Assembly: GCA_013823505.1 (NCBI GenBank) | Contig: PNMH01000038.1 | Location: forward strand, 1-35,597 | Origin: Polaromonas sp. | GTDB taxonomy: Bacteria; Pseudomonadota; Gammaproteobacteria; Burkholderiales; Burkholderiaceae | Length of the DNA stretch: 35,597 bases | Reading direction: 5' to 3' | Part shown: positions 9,419 through 17,796 of the stretch, piece after piece | Numbering within the stretch: the first letter of the stretch is position 1 | Layout of the letters: the number at the start of each line of letters is the position of its first letter | Made by a program: the position numbers and the translations under genes | Notes under the pieces: model-generated | Told to the model about the DNA's origin: nothing | The model's database searches: none | Seen by the model: the letters and a program-made list of their open reading frames with translations, nothing else

Positions 9419-10488
9419 CCCCTTGTGCGTTGATCATGGCGGGCGGCACCGGCGGCCACATCTTCCCGGGTCTGGCCGTGGCTGAAGCCCTGCGCGAGCG
9501 CGGCTGGCGAGTGCACTGGCTGGGCGCGCCCGACAGCATGGAAAGCCGGCTCGTGCCGCCGCGCGGCTTCGCGCTGGAAACCATCGATTTCGGCGGTGTG
9601 CGCGGCAAGGGTGTGGTCACGCTGGCGCTGTTGCCGCTGCGCCTCCTGCGCGCCTTCTGGCAAGCCCTGCAGGTGGTGCGCCGCGTCAAGCCCGACGTGG
9701 TTGTGGGCCTGGGCGGCTACATCAGTTTCCCCGGCGGGATGATGGGCGTGCTGGCCGGCAAGCCGCTGGTGCTGCACGAGCAGAACTCGGTGGCCGGCAT
9801 GGCCAACAAGGTGCTGGCCGGTGTCGCCGACCGGGTCTTCACCGCCTTCCCCAACGTGTTCAACAAGGCCCAGTGGGTGGGCAACCCGCTGCGCGCGCCA
9901 TTCCTGCACCAGCCCGTACCGGCCGACCGGTTCGCCGGCCGCAGCGGTCCGCTGCGCCTGCTGGTGGTGGGCGGCAGCCTGGGTGCCAAGGCCCTGAATG
10001 ACGTGGTGCCACAGGCCCTCGCGCTGATCCCCGAGCCGCAGCGCCCCACGGTGGTTCACCAAAGTGGTGAAAAGCAAATCGACGCGCTGCGCGCCAACTA
10101 CGTGGCAGCCGGCGTACACGCCGAACTCACGCCTTTCATCGACGACACGGCCCAGGCCTTTGCCGACGCCGACCTCATCGTCTGCCGCAGCGGCGCCAGC
10201 ACGGTGACCGAAATTGCGGCTGTGGGAGCTGCAGCACTCTTCGTGCCCTTCCCCTCGGCGGTGGACGACCACCAGACCACCAACGCGCGTTTCCTGGTGG
10301 ACGCCGGTGCGGCCTGGCTGGTGCCGCAAAACGAACTCAGCCCCCAGCAACTCGCGCTCCGTTTGCAAAGCCTGCAGCGCGACCAGCTGGTGATCATGGC
10401 CAACAAGGCCAAACAGATGCAGAAAACAGAAGCCGTGGCGGCCGTGGTGTCCGCCTGCGAGCAACTCGCGAAAGTCCAGACTCCATGA
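9415..10488 (+). CDS. murG: UDP-GlcNAc--undecaprenyl-PP-MurNAc-pentapeptide GlcNAc transferase
   Basis: GT28 glycosyltransferase, 357 residues, peripheral on the inner face of the membrane, converting lipid I to lipid II. The N-terminal glycine-rich loop [10 protein letters not shown] (G10 to G19) is diagnostic. The [12 protein letters not shown] segment and a C-terminal UDP-GlcNAc site with [15 protein letters not shown] are in place, followed by [14 protein letters not shown]. Length is normal. Start and stop both overlap the neighbours by ATGA (with ftsW and murC). Confidence 0.98.
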   Translation: MTPCALIMAGGTGGHIFPGLAVAEALRERGWRVHWLGAPDSMESRLVPPRGFALETIDFGGVRGKGVVTLALLPLRLLRAFWQALQVVRRVKPDVVVGLGGYISFPGGMMGVLAGKPLVLHEQNSVAGMANKVLAGVADRVFTAFPNVFNKAQWVGNPLRAPFLHQPVPADRFAGRSGPLRLLVVGGSLGAKALNDVVPQALALIPEPQRPTVVHQSGEKQIDALRANYVAAGVHAELTPFIDDTAQAFADADLIVCRSGASTVTEIAAVGAAALFVPFPSAVDDHQTTNARFLVDAGAAWLVPQNELSPQQLALRLQSLQRDQLVIMANKAKQMQKTEAVAAVVSACEQLAKVQTP

Positions 10489-11894
10489 AACACGCCATTC
10501 GCCACATCCACTTTGTCGGCATCGGCGGCGCCGGCATGAACGGCATCGCCGAGGTGCTGCTTAACCAGGGCTACCGCATCTCCGGCAGCGACCTGGGTGA
10601 GAGCACGGTGACACGCCGTCTGGTCGCCCTCGGTGCCGAGGTGTTCATTGGACATGACGCCGCACACATCGAAGGCGCGGACGCCATCGTCACCTCCACC
10701 GCGGTGAAGGAAGACAACCCCGAGGTGGTGGCCGCCCATGCCAAGCTGATCCCGGTCGTGCCGCGCGCGGTGATGCTGGCCGAGCTCATGCGCATGAAGA
10801 AGGGCGTGGCGATTGCCGGCACGCACGGCAAAACCACTACCACAAGTCTGGTGGCCAGCGTGCTGGCTGCGGCCAAACTCGACCCCACCTACGTGATTGG
10901 CGGGCGCCTCAACAGCGCCGGTGTGAATGCCGCGCTGGGCTCCGGCGAATACATCGTGGTCGAGGCCGACGAGTCGGACGCCTCCTTCCTCAATCTGCTG
11001 CCGGTGCTGTCGGTCGTGACCAACATCGACGCCGACCACATGGACACCTACGGCCACGACTTCGGCAAGCTCAAGGCGGCCTTCGTGGAGTTCCTGCACA
11101 AGATGCCGTTCTACGGCGCGGCCGTGGTCTGTGTGGACGACGCCGCCATCCGCGAGATCCTGCCGCTGATCGCGCGGCCCATCACCAGCTACGGCTTCTC
11201 GGAAGACGCCCAGGTGCGCGCCATCAACGTGCGCGCGGTCGACACGCAGATGCACTTCACGGTGCAACGGCGCAACGGCGTGGAGTTGCCCGATCTCGAC
11301 ATCGTCTTGAATTTGCCCGGCGACCACAACGTACTCAACGCGCTGGCCGCCATCGGCATTGCGGTGGAATTGGGTGTGGACGACACGGCCGTGGTGCAGG
11401 CGCTGGCCGATTTCAAGGGCGTGGGCCGGCGCTTTCAGCGCTACGGCGAAGCCGCGTTGCCCCATGGCGGCCATTGCACCGTGGTGGACGACTACGGTCA
11501 CCACCCGGTGGAGATGGCGGCCACGCTCGCAGCTGCGCGAGGCGCCTACCCGGGTCGCCGGTTGGTGCTGGCTTTCCAGCCGCACCGCTACACCCGCACG
11601 CGCGACTGCTTCGAGGATTTCGTCAAGGTGATCAGCCACGCCGACGCGGTGCTGCTGGCCGAGGTCTACGCCGCTGGCGAAAGCCCCATCGTGGCGGCCG
11701 ACGGCCGTTCGCTGGCGCGCGCGCTGCGCGTGGCCGGCAAGCTGGAGCCGGTGTTCGTGGACGACATCAACGCCATGCCGCAGGCCGTGCTGGACAACGC
11801 GCAGGACGGCGACGTGATCCTGTGCATGGGCGCGGGCACCGTGGGGGCCGTGGCCGGTCGTGTGATGGAACTGGCGCAGGAAACCACATCGTGA
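10485..11894 (+). CDS. murC: UDP-N-acetylmuramate--L-alanine ligase
   Basis: First Mur ligase of the pathway, 469 residues, adding L-Ala to UDP-MurNAc. The N-terminus [17 protein letters not shown] is the UDP-MurNAc-binding Rossmann loop. The ATP loop [11 protein letters not shown] has K116 with the His that is typical of MurC in place of the Ser/Thr-Asn of other Mur ligases. ADESDASFL and DDYGHHPVE are present. The start overlaps the murG stop. The stop overlaps the proposed GTG start of ddlB (GTGA at 11891-11894). Length and order are ordinary. Confidence 0.98.
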   Translation: MKHAIRHIHFVGIGGAGMNGIAEVLLNQGYRISGSDLGESTVTRRLVALGAEVFIGHDAAHIEGADAIVTSTAVKEDNPEVVAAHAKLIPVVPRAVMLAELMRMKKGVAIAGTHGKTTTTSLVASVLAAAKLDPTYVIGGRLNSAGVNAALGSGEYIVVEADESDASFLNLLPVLSVVTNIDADHMDTYGHDFGKLKAAFVEFLHKMPFYGAAVVCVDDAAIREILPLIARPITSYGFSEDAQVRAINVRAVDTQMHFTVQRRNGVELPDLDIVLNLPGDHNVLNALAAIGIAVELGVDDTAVVQALADFKGVGRRFQRYGEAALPHGGHCTVVDDYGHHPVEMAATLAAARGAYPGRRLVLAFQPHRYTRTRDCFEDFVKVISHADAVLLAEVYAAGESPIVAADGRSLARALRVAGKLEPVFVDDINAMPQAVLDNAQDGDVILCMGAGTVGAVAGRVMELAQETTS

Positions 11895-12856
11895 AGACAA
11901 AGGACAACGCAGTGATCGATCCGAAGGCACTGGGCAAGGTGGCCGTTTTGATGGGTGGGCGTTCGGCCGAACGCGAGGTCTCGATCATGTCGGGTACCGG
12001 CGTGCTGGCTGCGCTCCAATCCAAGGGCGTGGACGCCCACCCCTTCGACCCGGCCGAGCGCGGCCTGGACGAACTCAAGCGCGAAGGCTTCGACCGCTGC
12101 TTCATCGCGCTGCACGGCCGCTTTGGCGAAGACGGCACGGTGCAGGGCGCACTCGAATTGCTGGGCATTCCTTACACCGGCCCTGGCGTGATGGCATCCA
12201 GCGTGGCCATGGACAAGCTCATGACCAAGCGCATCTGGATGGCCGAAGGCCTGGCCACGCCCGCCTGGCGCCAGGTGCACAGCGCCGAGCAGACCGTGGC
12301 CGCCTACCGCGCGCTGGGCACGCCCATGATCGTCAAGCCGGTGCGCGAAGGCTCCACCATCGGTCTGACCAAGGTCACCAGCGAAGCGCAGTGCGCCGCC
12401 GCGTACGAACTCGCCGCGAAGCAGGACCCGCTGGTCATGTGCGAGCAGTTCATTGCCGGCGACGAAGTCACCTGCCCGGTGCTGGGCACGGGCGAGGGCG
12501 CCCGCGCGCTGCCGGTGATCCGCATCGTCGCGCCTGACGGCAACTACGACTACCAGAACAAGTACTTCACCGACGACACGAAATACCTCGTGCCCTGCGG
12601 TCTGCCCGAAGGCGAAGAGGCGGTGATTCAGGCGCTGGTGTTGCAGGCCTTCAAAACGCTGGACTGCCGTGGCTGGGCGCGCGCCGACGTGATGATCGAC
12701 GCCGCCACGCGCAAGCCCTACCTGTTGGAGATCAACACCTCGCCCGGCATGACCGGCCATTCGCTGGTGCCGATGTCGGCGCGCGCGACCGGTCTGTCGT
12801 ACGAAGACCTGTGCGTGTCGGTGCTCGCCACCGCTGCGCTGGACAACGCGGCCTGA
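11891..12856 (+). CDS. ddlB: D-alanine--D-alanine ligase
   Basis: ATP-grasp ligase, 321 residues, producing the D-Ala-D-Ala dipeptide used by MurF. Recognisable parts are [15 protein letters not shown] at the N-terminus, [12 protein letters not shown], the ATP-grasp strand [14 protein letters not shown], and the C-terminal [17 protein letters not shown] with the metal-binding Glu and Asn. The start is not certain. GTG at 11891 overlaps the murC stop in the style of this operon and has AGGA about nine bases before it. GTG at 11912 has AAAGGA seven bases before it and would remove seven residues. Thirteen bases separate it from ftsQ. Confidence 0.95.
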   Translation: MKTKDNAVIDPKALGKVAVLMGGRSAEREVSIMSGTGVLAALQSKGVDAHPFDPAERGLDELKREGFDRCFIALHGRFGEDGTVQGALELLGIPYTGPGVMASSVAMDKLMTKRIWMAEGLATPAWRQVHSAEQTVAAYRALGTPMIVKPVREGSTIGLTKVTSEAQCAAAYELAAKQDPLVMCEQFIAGDEVTCPVLGTGEGARALPVIRIVAPDGNYDYQNKYFTDDTKYLVPCGLPEGEEAVIQALVLQAFKTLDCRGWARADVMIDAATRKPYLLEINTSPGMTGHSLVPMSARATGLSYEDLCVSVLATAALDNAA

Positions 12857-12869
12857 TCACCTCTCCACC

Positions 12870-13664
12870 ATGGCAACCACCCCCATGCCCCTGGACGTCA
12901 AGCTCATGACCGCGCTCACGCAAGCGCTGGTCGTGCTGTTTGCCGTGCTGTGCCTGGGCGCTTTGGGCACGTGGCTCGTGCGCCACCCGGTGTGGACAGT
13001 CAAGGCCATCACGGTGCAGGGCGATGTGGTGCACCAGAACGCGGTGAGCTTTCGCGCGCAGCTGGCCACGCAGATGAAGACGCGCCTCTCGAGCAGCTTC
13101 CTCACGATCGACCTGCAGCAGGTGCGCGAACTGTTCGAAGCCGTGCCCTGGGTGCGCCAGGCCGTGGTGCAGCGCGAGTTTCCCAACCGGCTGCGCGTGA
13201 CGCTGCAGGAGCATCAGGCCGTGGCCTGGTGGGGCGAGTCCGGCTCGGGCCGCTTGGTCAACGAACTCGGCGAGGTGTTTGAAGCCAGCCCCGACGACAG
13301 CGACAACCTGCCCGAACTCGCCGGCCCCGCCGAACAGTCAGCCCAGGTGTGGGCCCTGTACCAGCGGCTGCAGGCCGAACTGGCCCCGCTCGAACTGGGC
13401 CTGGAGCGCCTGGAACTCACCGAACGCGGTGGCTGGCGCGCGCAGCTGCACAACGGTGCGCAGGTGGAGCTGGGTCGCGGCACACCCGACGAACTGCTGG
13501 CGCGCACGCGCCGCTTCAGCGCCACCCTGTCCCAGCTCACCGAACGCTACGCCGGCGCACTGCAGTCGGTGGATCTGCGCTACCCCAACGGTTACGCCCT
13601 GCGCCTGCGCGGCGTCACCACCGTCACCGACATCGCCCCCAACGCAACGCAACCCAAACGGTAA
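12870..13664 (+). CDS. ftsQ: cell division protein FtsQ
   Basis: Bitopic divisome protein, 264 residues. A membrane segment at about residues 14-36 is followed by the POTRA domain, starting at VKAITVQGDVVHQNA, and then the FtsQ/DivIB beta domain, with FPNRLRVTLQEHQAVAWW marking the junction. FtsQ binds FtsL-FtsB and recruits later division proteins. The protein is shorter at the N-terminus than in E. coli, typical of betaproteobacteria. It lies 13 bases after ddlB and 13 before ftsA. A basic tail ends the protein. Confidence 0.95.
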   Translation: MATTPMPLDVKLMTALTQALVVLFAVLCLGALGTWLVRHPVWTVKAITVQGDVVHQNAVSFRAQLATQMKTRLSSSFLTIDLQQVRELFEAVPWVRQAVVQREFPNRLRVTLQEHQAVAWWGESGSGRLVNELGEVFEASPDDSDNLPELAGPAEQSAQVWALYQRLQAELAPLELGLERLELTERGGWRAQLHNGAQVELGRGTPDELLARTRRFSATLSQLTERYAGALQSVDLRYPNGYALRLRGVTTVTDIAPNATQPKR

Positions 13665-13677
13665 TCAAGAAGCAATC

Positions 13678-14907
13678 ATGGCCAAGGAATACAAGGATTT
13701 GGTGGTCGGACTCGACATCGGCACCGCCAAGATCATGGTGGTGGTCGCCGAGGTCCAGCCCAACGGCGAGCTCAAGCTCGCGGGCTTGGGCGTGGCCGCC
13801 AGCCACGGCCTGAAACGCGGCGTGGTGGTCAACATCGACGCCACGGTGCAGAGCATCCAGCAAGCCCTGAAAGAGGCCGAACTGATGGCCGACTGCCGCA
13901 TTGCCCGCGTCTACACCGGCATCACCGGCAGCCACATCCGCGGCATCAACAGCAGCGGCATGGTGGCCATCAAGGACCGCGAAGTCACCGCCACCGACGT
14001 GGCGCGCGTGATCGAGACCGCCAAGGCCATCAACATCTCCACCGACCAGCGCCTGTTGCTGGTGGAGCCGCAAGAGTTCGTGATCGATGGCCAGGAGGTG
14101 AAGGAGCCGATCGGCATGAGCGGCATCCGGCTCGAAGCCAAGGTGCACATCGTCACCGGTGCGCAGAGCGCGGCAGAAAACATCATCAAGTGCGTGCGCC
14201 GCTGCGGGCTGGAGGTGGACCAGCTCATGCTGAATCCGCTGGCTTCCAGCCAGGCGGTGCTGACCGACGACGAGAAGGAACTCGGCGTGGCGCTGGTCGA
14301 CATCGGCGCCGGCACGACCGACGTGGCGATCTTCTCGGGTGGGGCCATCCGCCACACCGCGGTGATCCCGATCGCGGGCGACCTGATCACCAGCGACATC
14401 GCCATGGCGCTGCGCACGCCCACCAAGGACGCCGAAGACATCAAGGTGGAAAGCGGCTGCGCCAAACAGCTGCTGGCCGACCCGGACACGCAGGTGGAGG
14501 TGCCCGGCCTGGGCGACCGCGCGCCGCGCATGCTCAGTCGCCAGGCGCTCGCCGGCGTGATCGAGCCGCGCGTGGAAGAGATCTTTTCGCTGGTGCAGCA
14601 GGTGCTGCGCGATTCGGGCCACGAAGAAATGTTGTCCTCGGGCATCGTGCTCACGGGCGGCAGCGCGGTGATGCCCGGCATGGTCGAACTCGGCGAAGAC
14701 ATCTTCCTGAAGCCCGTTCGCCGTGGCATCCCGAACTACACCAGCGCGCTGTCCGACATGGTGGCGCAGACCCGTGCGGCCACGGTGATGGGCCTGCTGG
14801 AAGAAGCAAGGCTTGCGCGCGTGCGCGGGCACAAGGTGTCGCAAAAGGCGGGTTCCATGCAGGGCGCACTGGAACGCATGAAAAACTGGTTTGTGGGGAC
14901 GTTCTGA
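13678..14907 (+). CDS. ftsA: cell division protein FtsA
   Basis: Actin-like ATPase, 409 residues, that tethers FtsZ filaments to the membrane and connects them to the divisome. GLDIGTAKIMVVVAEV is the phosphate-1 motif, VALVDIGAGTTDVAIF phosphate-2, and GIVLTGGSAVMPGM the adenosine motif. The C-terminus (residues about 393-409, LERMKNWFVGTF) is the expected amphipathic membrane-targeting helix. The start at 13678 follows ftsQ by 13 bases and begins directly before the conserved MAKEYKDLVVG. The family order ftsQ-ftsA-ftsZ is kept. Confidence 0.98.
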   Translation: MAKEYKDLVVGLDIGTAKIMVVVAEVQPNGELKLAGLGVAASHGLKRGVVVNIDATVQSIQQALKEAELMADCRIARVYTGITGSHIRGINSSGMVAIKDREVTATDVARVIETAKAINISTDQRLLLVEPQEFVIDGQEVKEPIGMSGIRLEAKVHIVTGAQSAAENIIKCVRRCGLEVDQLMLNPLASSQAVLTDDEKELGVALVDIGAGTTDVAIFSGGAIRHTAVIPIAGDLITSDIAMALRTPTKDAEDIKVESGCAKQLLADPDTQVEVPGLGDRAPRMLSRQALAGVIEPRVEEIFSLVQQVLRDSGHEEMLSSGIVLTGGSAVMPGMVELGEDIFLKPVRRGIPNYTSALSDMVAQTRAATVMGLLEEARLARVRGHKVSQKAGSMQGALERMKNWFVGTF

Positions 14908-15072
14908 TGAAGCACCTGATCACACCCGTGCCGAGAAGCCACCTGCGCACCCGTTGCATGGAATGCACCGGACCGCCTGGCTGACTCGCTACCCCAACCA
15001 AATCCGCATCCGAATCCAAAGCGTTTTTCTGAATCACAAGCGCCCCGACAAAGGGCACACAAGGAGCACACC
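14908..15072 (+). promoter_or_regulatory. ftsA-ftsZ intergenic leader with strong ribosome binding site
   Basis: This 165-base gap is by far the largest inside the division cluster before ftsZ. AAGGAG at 15061-15066 lies six bases before the ftsZ ATG and is a near-ideal Shine-Dalgarno sequence. That fits the high FtsZ level needed relative to FtsA. A small inverted repeat TGCAT/ATGCA lies at 14955-14967. I could not identify a convincing promoter, although an ftsZ-specific one would be expected in such a gap. Confidence 0.5.
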
Positions 15073-16281
15073 ATGAGCATCGAAATGATTGAAGTCGAAG
15101 AATTCAACCTGGGCACCCAGATCAAGGTCATCGGCGTGGGCGGTGGCGGCGGCAACGCGGTCGAGCACATGATCGCGCGCAGCGTGCAGGGCGTGGAGTT
15201 CATCTGCGCCAACACCGATGCGCAGTCGCTCTCGCGCAGCGCTGCGCACAAGACCATCCAGCTCGGCACCACGGGTCTGGGCGCAGGCAGCAAGCCCGAC
15301 AAGGGCCGCGACGCCGCCGAGGTGGCGGTGGACTCGATCCGCGAAGCCATTGCCGGTGCGCACATGCTCTTCATCACCGCCGGCATGGGCGGTGGCACCG
15401 GCACCGGTGCCGCCCCTGTGATCGCCCGCGTGGCGAAGGAAATGGGCATCCTGACCGTGGGCGTGGTCACCAAGCCGTTCGACTGGGAAGGCGGCCGCCG
15501 CATGACCAACGCCGACCATGGCCTGGCCGAACTCGAAGCCAACGTGGACTCGCTGATCGTGGTGCTGAACGAGAAGCTGCTCGAAGTGCTGGGCGACGAC
15601 GTGACGCAGGACGAGGCCTTTGCCCATGCCAACGACGTGCTGAAGAACGCCGTGGGCGGCATCGCCGAGATCATCAACGAGTACGGCAACGTGAACGTCG
15701 ACTTTGAAGACGTGCGCACCGTGATGGGTGAGCCCGGCAAGGCCATGATGGGCACGGCCGTGGCCGCCGGCCCGGACCGCGCGCGCATCGCCGCCGAGCA
15801 GGCCGTGGCCTGCCCGCTGCTCGAAGGCATCGACCTGTCGGGCGCCAAGGGCGTGCTGGTGCTGGTGACCGCGGCCAAGGGTTCGCTCAAGCTGTCGGAG
15901 TCGAAGCTGGCGATGAACACGATCCGTGCCTACGCATCGTCGGAAGCGCATGTGATCTACGGTGCGGCGTACGACGACAGCCTGGGCGACGAGATGCGCG
16001 TGACCGTGGTGGCCACGGGTCTGTCGCGTCAAGGTGTGCGCCGCACGGCGCCTCCGCTGCAGGTGCTGCGCACCGGTACCGACAACGTGCCGTTCAATGT
16101 GCCGACCGTGAACACCGCCGTGGGTGGCCCGGGCGCGACCCAGCCGGACTACAACTCCATGGCCGTGCCCAGCGTGTGGCGCACCAACCGCACCCAGGCC
16201 GCGGCCAAGGTGGACGCGTTGGCGTCGGGTGGCATGGACGATTTCGAGATTCCGGCTTTCCTGCGCAAACAGGCGGATTGA
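15073..16281 (+). CDS. ftsZ: cell division protein FtsZ
   Basis: Tubulin-like GTPase, 402 residues, that forms the Z ring. The nucleotide-binding segments are clear: GVGGGGGNAV at 21-30 and the tubulin signature GGGTGTG at 106-112. The synergy-loop region near NVDFEDVRTVM is also present. A variable linker leads to the conserved C-terminal peptide DDFEIPAFLRKQAD, which binds FtsA and other partners. The start is fixed by the AAGGAG six bases upstream. After the stop comes a 387-base gap with two palindromic elements before lpxC. Confidence 0.99.
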   Translation: MSIEMIEVEEFNLGTQIKVIGVGGGGGNAVEHMIARSVQGVEFICANTDAQSLSRSAAHKTIQLGTTGLGAGSKPDKGRDAAEVAVDSIREAIAGAHMLFITAGMGGGTGTGAAPVIARVAKEMGILTVGVVTKPFDWEGGRRMTNADHGLAELEANVDSLIVVLNEKLLEVLGDDVTQDEAFAHANDVLKNAVGGIAEIINEYGNVNVDFEDVRTVMGEPGKAMMGTAVAAGPDRARIAAEQAVACPLLEGIDLSGAKGVLVLVTAAKGSLKLSESKLAMNTIRAYASSEAHVIYGAAYDDSLGDEMRVTVVATGLSRQGVRRTAPPLQVLRTGTDNVPFNVPTVNTAVGGPGATQPDYNSMAVPSVWRTNRTQAAAKVDALASGGMDDFEIPAFLRKQAD

Positions 16282-16334
16282 TTTGGGGTCTGGGTCCGGG
16301 TGCGGGTGCATTTTGTGCCTGCACCTGGGCGGGC

Positions 16335-16428
16335 TCGTGAGTGAGCGGCGCTCTGCTCCGCGGCTGTCCCCCGGGGCCTGCGGCCCCTCCTCCTTTATGC
16401 CGCTGCGCAGAACGCCACTCACTCACGA
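16335..16428 (-). repeat. palindromic element A, conserved core with element-specific outer stem
   Basis: Read on the minus strand, this element has an outer stem of 22 base pairs (16335-16356 with 16407-16428, two mismatches as DNA that become G.U pairs in minus-strand RNA). The stem encloses a 50-base core (16357-16406). The core contains a GCGGC/GCCGC inner stem, a purine-only conserved side with AAAGGAGGA, and an apical GGGGCC/GGCCCC hairpin with loop GCA. The core matches element B at 43 of 50 positions, while the outer arms are unrelated in sequence. No run of T follows in either direction, so it is not a typical intrinsic terminator. Family and function are unknown to me. Confidence 0.8.
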
Positions 16429-16470
16429 TCTGGAGTGACATTGGATTTTCAGCAGACCGATTGCCAAAGA

Positions 16471-16572
16471 GGTCCTCGGCGGCCATGGGGCACGGCGCAG
16501 CGAAACAAAGGAGGAGGGGCCAAAGGCCCCGGGGGACATTCGCGGAGCCGTGCCCCGTGGTCGCCGAGGACC
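16471..16572 (+). repeat. palindromic element B, second copy in opposite orientation
   Basis: Read on the plus strand, a 26-base-pair outer stem (16471-16496 with 16547-16572) pairs fully if two G.U pairs are allowed, and encloses a 50-base core (16497-16546). Inside the core are a GCGAA/TTCGC inner stem, the purine stretch AAAGGAGGA, the apical GGGGCC/GGCCCC hairpin with loop AAA, and GGGGGACA. Compared with element A, both bases on each side of the inner stem have changed together (AA with TT here, GC with GC in A), which keeps the pairing. It lies 43 bases from element A, with the two sense directions pointing away from each other. Confidence 0.8.
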
Positions 16573-16655
16573 GGAACAGCCGGAGGAGACAAGAAGAACG
16601 CCTATCCCTATGGCGGCCATCAGGTTTCCTGAACACGCCAAAACGTCGCAAAACT

Positions 16656-16661
16656 TAAAAT
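16656..16661 (+). promoter_or_regulatory. -10 element for lpxC (TAAAAT), predicting a leaderless mRNA
   Basis: TAAAAT ends seven bases before the lpxC ATG at 16669, so transcription would begin at or next to the start codon. No Shine-Dalgarno sequence lies between. No good -35 match is seen at the normal distance. The remaining sequence between element B and this box (16573-16655) shows nothing else that I can support. Confidence 0.55.
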
Positions 16662-16668
16662 CCATTCC

Positions 16669-17592
16669 ATGCTCGCGCAACGCACACTCAAATCCCTGAC
16701 CAAAGCGGTGGGCGTCGGCCTGCACAGCGGTCAGCGTGTGGAGCTCACCCTGCGCCCGGCACCCCCCGACACCGGCATCGTGTTCCGCCGCGTGGACCTG
16801 CCCGAACCGGTGGAGATACCGGTGAACGCCACCGCCGTGACCGACACGCGCCTGGCCTCCACCATCTCCAACGGCAACGTGAAGGTGCACACCATTGAGC
16901 ACCTCATGAGCGCCTGCGCCGGCCTGGGGTTGGACAACCTTTATGTGGACATCACCGCCGAGGAAGTGCCCATCCTCGACGGATCCTCAGCCTCGTTCGT
17001 TTACCTGCTGCAGAGCGCCGGCATCGTGATGCAGAAAGCGCCCAAGCGCTTCATCCGCGTGACCAAACCCGTGGAAGTGCGCGAAGGCGAAGGCAAGAAC
17101 GTGAAGTGGGCGCGGCTCGATCCGTTCCATGGCTACAAGCTGGCCTTCGAAATCGAGTTCGACCACCCGGCGGTCAACTCCACCGGTCAGCGTGTGGAGT
17201 TCGACTTCGGCGGCGGCCAGTACGCGCGCGAGATTGCGCGCGCCCGCACCTTCGGTTTCACCAAGGACGTGGAAGCCATGCGCTCGCACGGCCTGGCGCT
17301 CGGTGGTGGGCTGGACAATGCCATCGTGATGGACGACGTGAAGGTGCTCAACGCCGATGGCTTGCGCTACCAGGACGAGTTCGTCAAACACAAGATCCTG
17401 GACGCCATGGGCGACCTGTACATCGTGGGCAAGCCCCTGCTGGCCGCTTACAGCGCGTTTCGCAGTGGTCACGCCATGAACAACCAGCTGCTGCGCGCCC
17501 TGCTCGCGCGCACCGACGCCTGGGAGATCGTGAGCTTCGAGCAGGAGCGTGAGGCGCCCCAAGGCTTCGCGCAGCTGGCGCCGGCCTGGTAA
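16669..17592 (+). CDS. lpxC: UDP-3-O-acyl-N-acetylglucosamine deacetylase
   Basis: Zinc amidase, 307 residues, catalysing the committed step of lipid A synthesis in the cytoplasm. Zinc ligands and catalytic residues are visible: H78 in [10 protein letters not shown]241 and D245 in [10 protein letters not shown], and the general acid H268 in SGHAMNN. The start MLAQRTLKS is the usual N-terminus. It ends the dcw cluster as in most proteobacteria, but with its own -10 box. The two palindromic elements lie just upstream and may separate it from ftsZ transcription. Confidence 0.98.
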   Translation: MLAQRTLKSLTKAVGVGLHSGQRVELTLRPAPPDTGIVFRRVDLPEPVEIPVNATAVTDTRLASTISNGNVKVHTIEHLMSACAGLGLDNLYVDITAEEVPILDGSSASFVYLLQSAGIVMQKAPKRFIRVTKPVEVREGEGKNVKWARLDPFHGYKLAFEIEFDHPAVNSTGQRVEFDFGGGQYAREIARARTFGFTKDVEAMRSHGLALGGGLDNAIVMDDVKVLNADGLRYQDEFVKHKILDAMGDLYIVGKPLLAAYSAFRSGHAMNNQLLRALLARTDAWEIVSFEQEREAPQGFAQLAPAW

Positions 17593-17601
17593 CGCGAGCC
17601 C

Positions 17602-17778
17602 ATGCTGCTGTTTCGCTGGACCGTCCTGCTGCTGCTGATCGCCGCGGGCGTGTGCTTTGCGTTTTACGTGGGCACCGGTCAGGCTCGCTTTCGAACCTGG
17701 GGTGTGATCATCCTCAAGTGGACGGTGATTGCCGCATTGGGCTTCTTCGCGGTGCTGGTGCTCGAACGGCTGTTGTGA
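17602..17778 (+). CDS. small two-helix membrane protein, 58 residues
   Basis: A short open frame starts with ATG nine bases after the lpxC stop and ends in TGA at 17776-17778. It encodes two hydrophobic helices: about residues 7-22 (LLLLIAAGVCFAFYVG type) and about 34-54, joined by a basic loop GQARFRTWG, with a short Glu-Arg tail. Such a small protein following lpxC fits a co-transcribed inner-membrane protein. I do not recognise a named family. The aromatic-basic loop between well-formed helices, and the absence of any better reading of the gap, support it as a real gene. It converges on the sensor gene with an 18-base gap. Confidence 0.7.
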   Translation: MLLFRWTVLLLLIAAGVCFAFYVGTGQARFRTWGVIILKWTVIAALGFFAVLVLERLL

Positions 17779-17796
17779 GCCCGCGGTGCTGCCGCT

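Noticed and set aside
14891..15076. Short open frame in the ftsA-ftsZ gap
   Set aside because: Overlaps the ftsA end and the ftsZ ribosome binding site; composition is not protein-like and no start signal is seen.
16335..16572. Elements A and B as a plain bidirectional intrinsic terminator
   Set aside because: Neither element is followed by a T tract in either direction, and the two-part conserved core is too elaborate for a terminator.
16435..16632. Possible 65-codon gene between ftsZ and lpxC
   Set aside because: Most of it is the translated palindromic element B; the frame is explained by lack of stops in GC-rich DNA.
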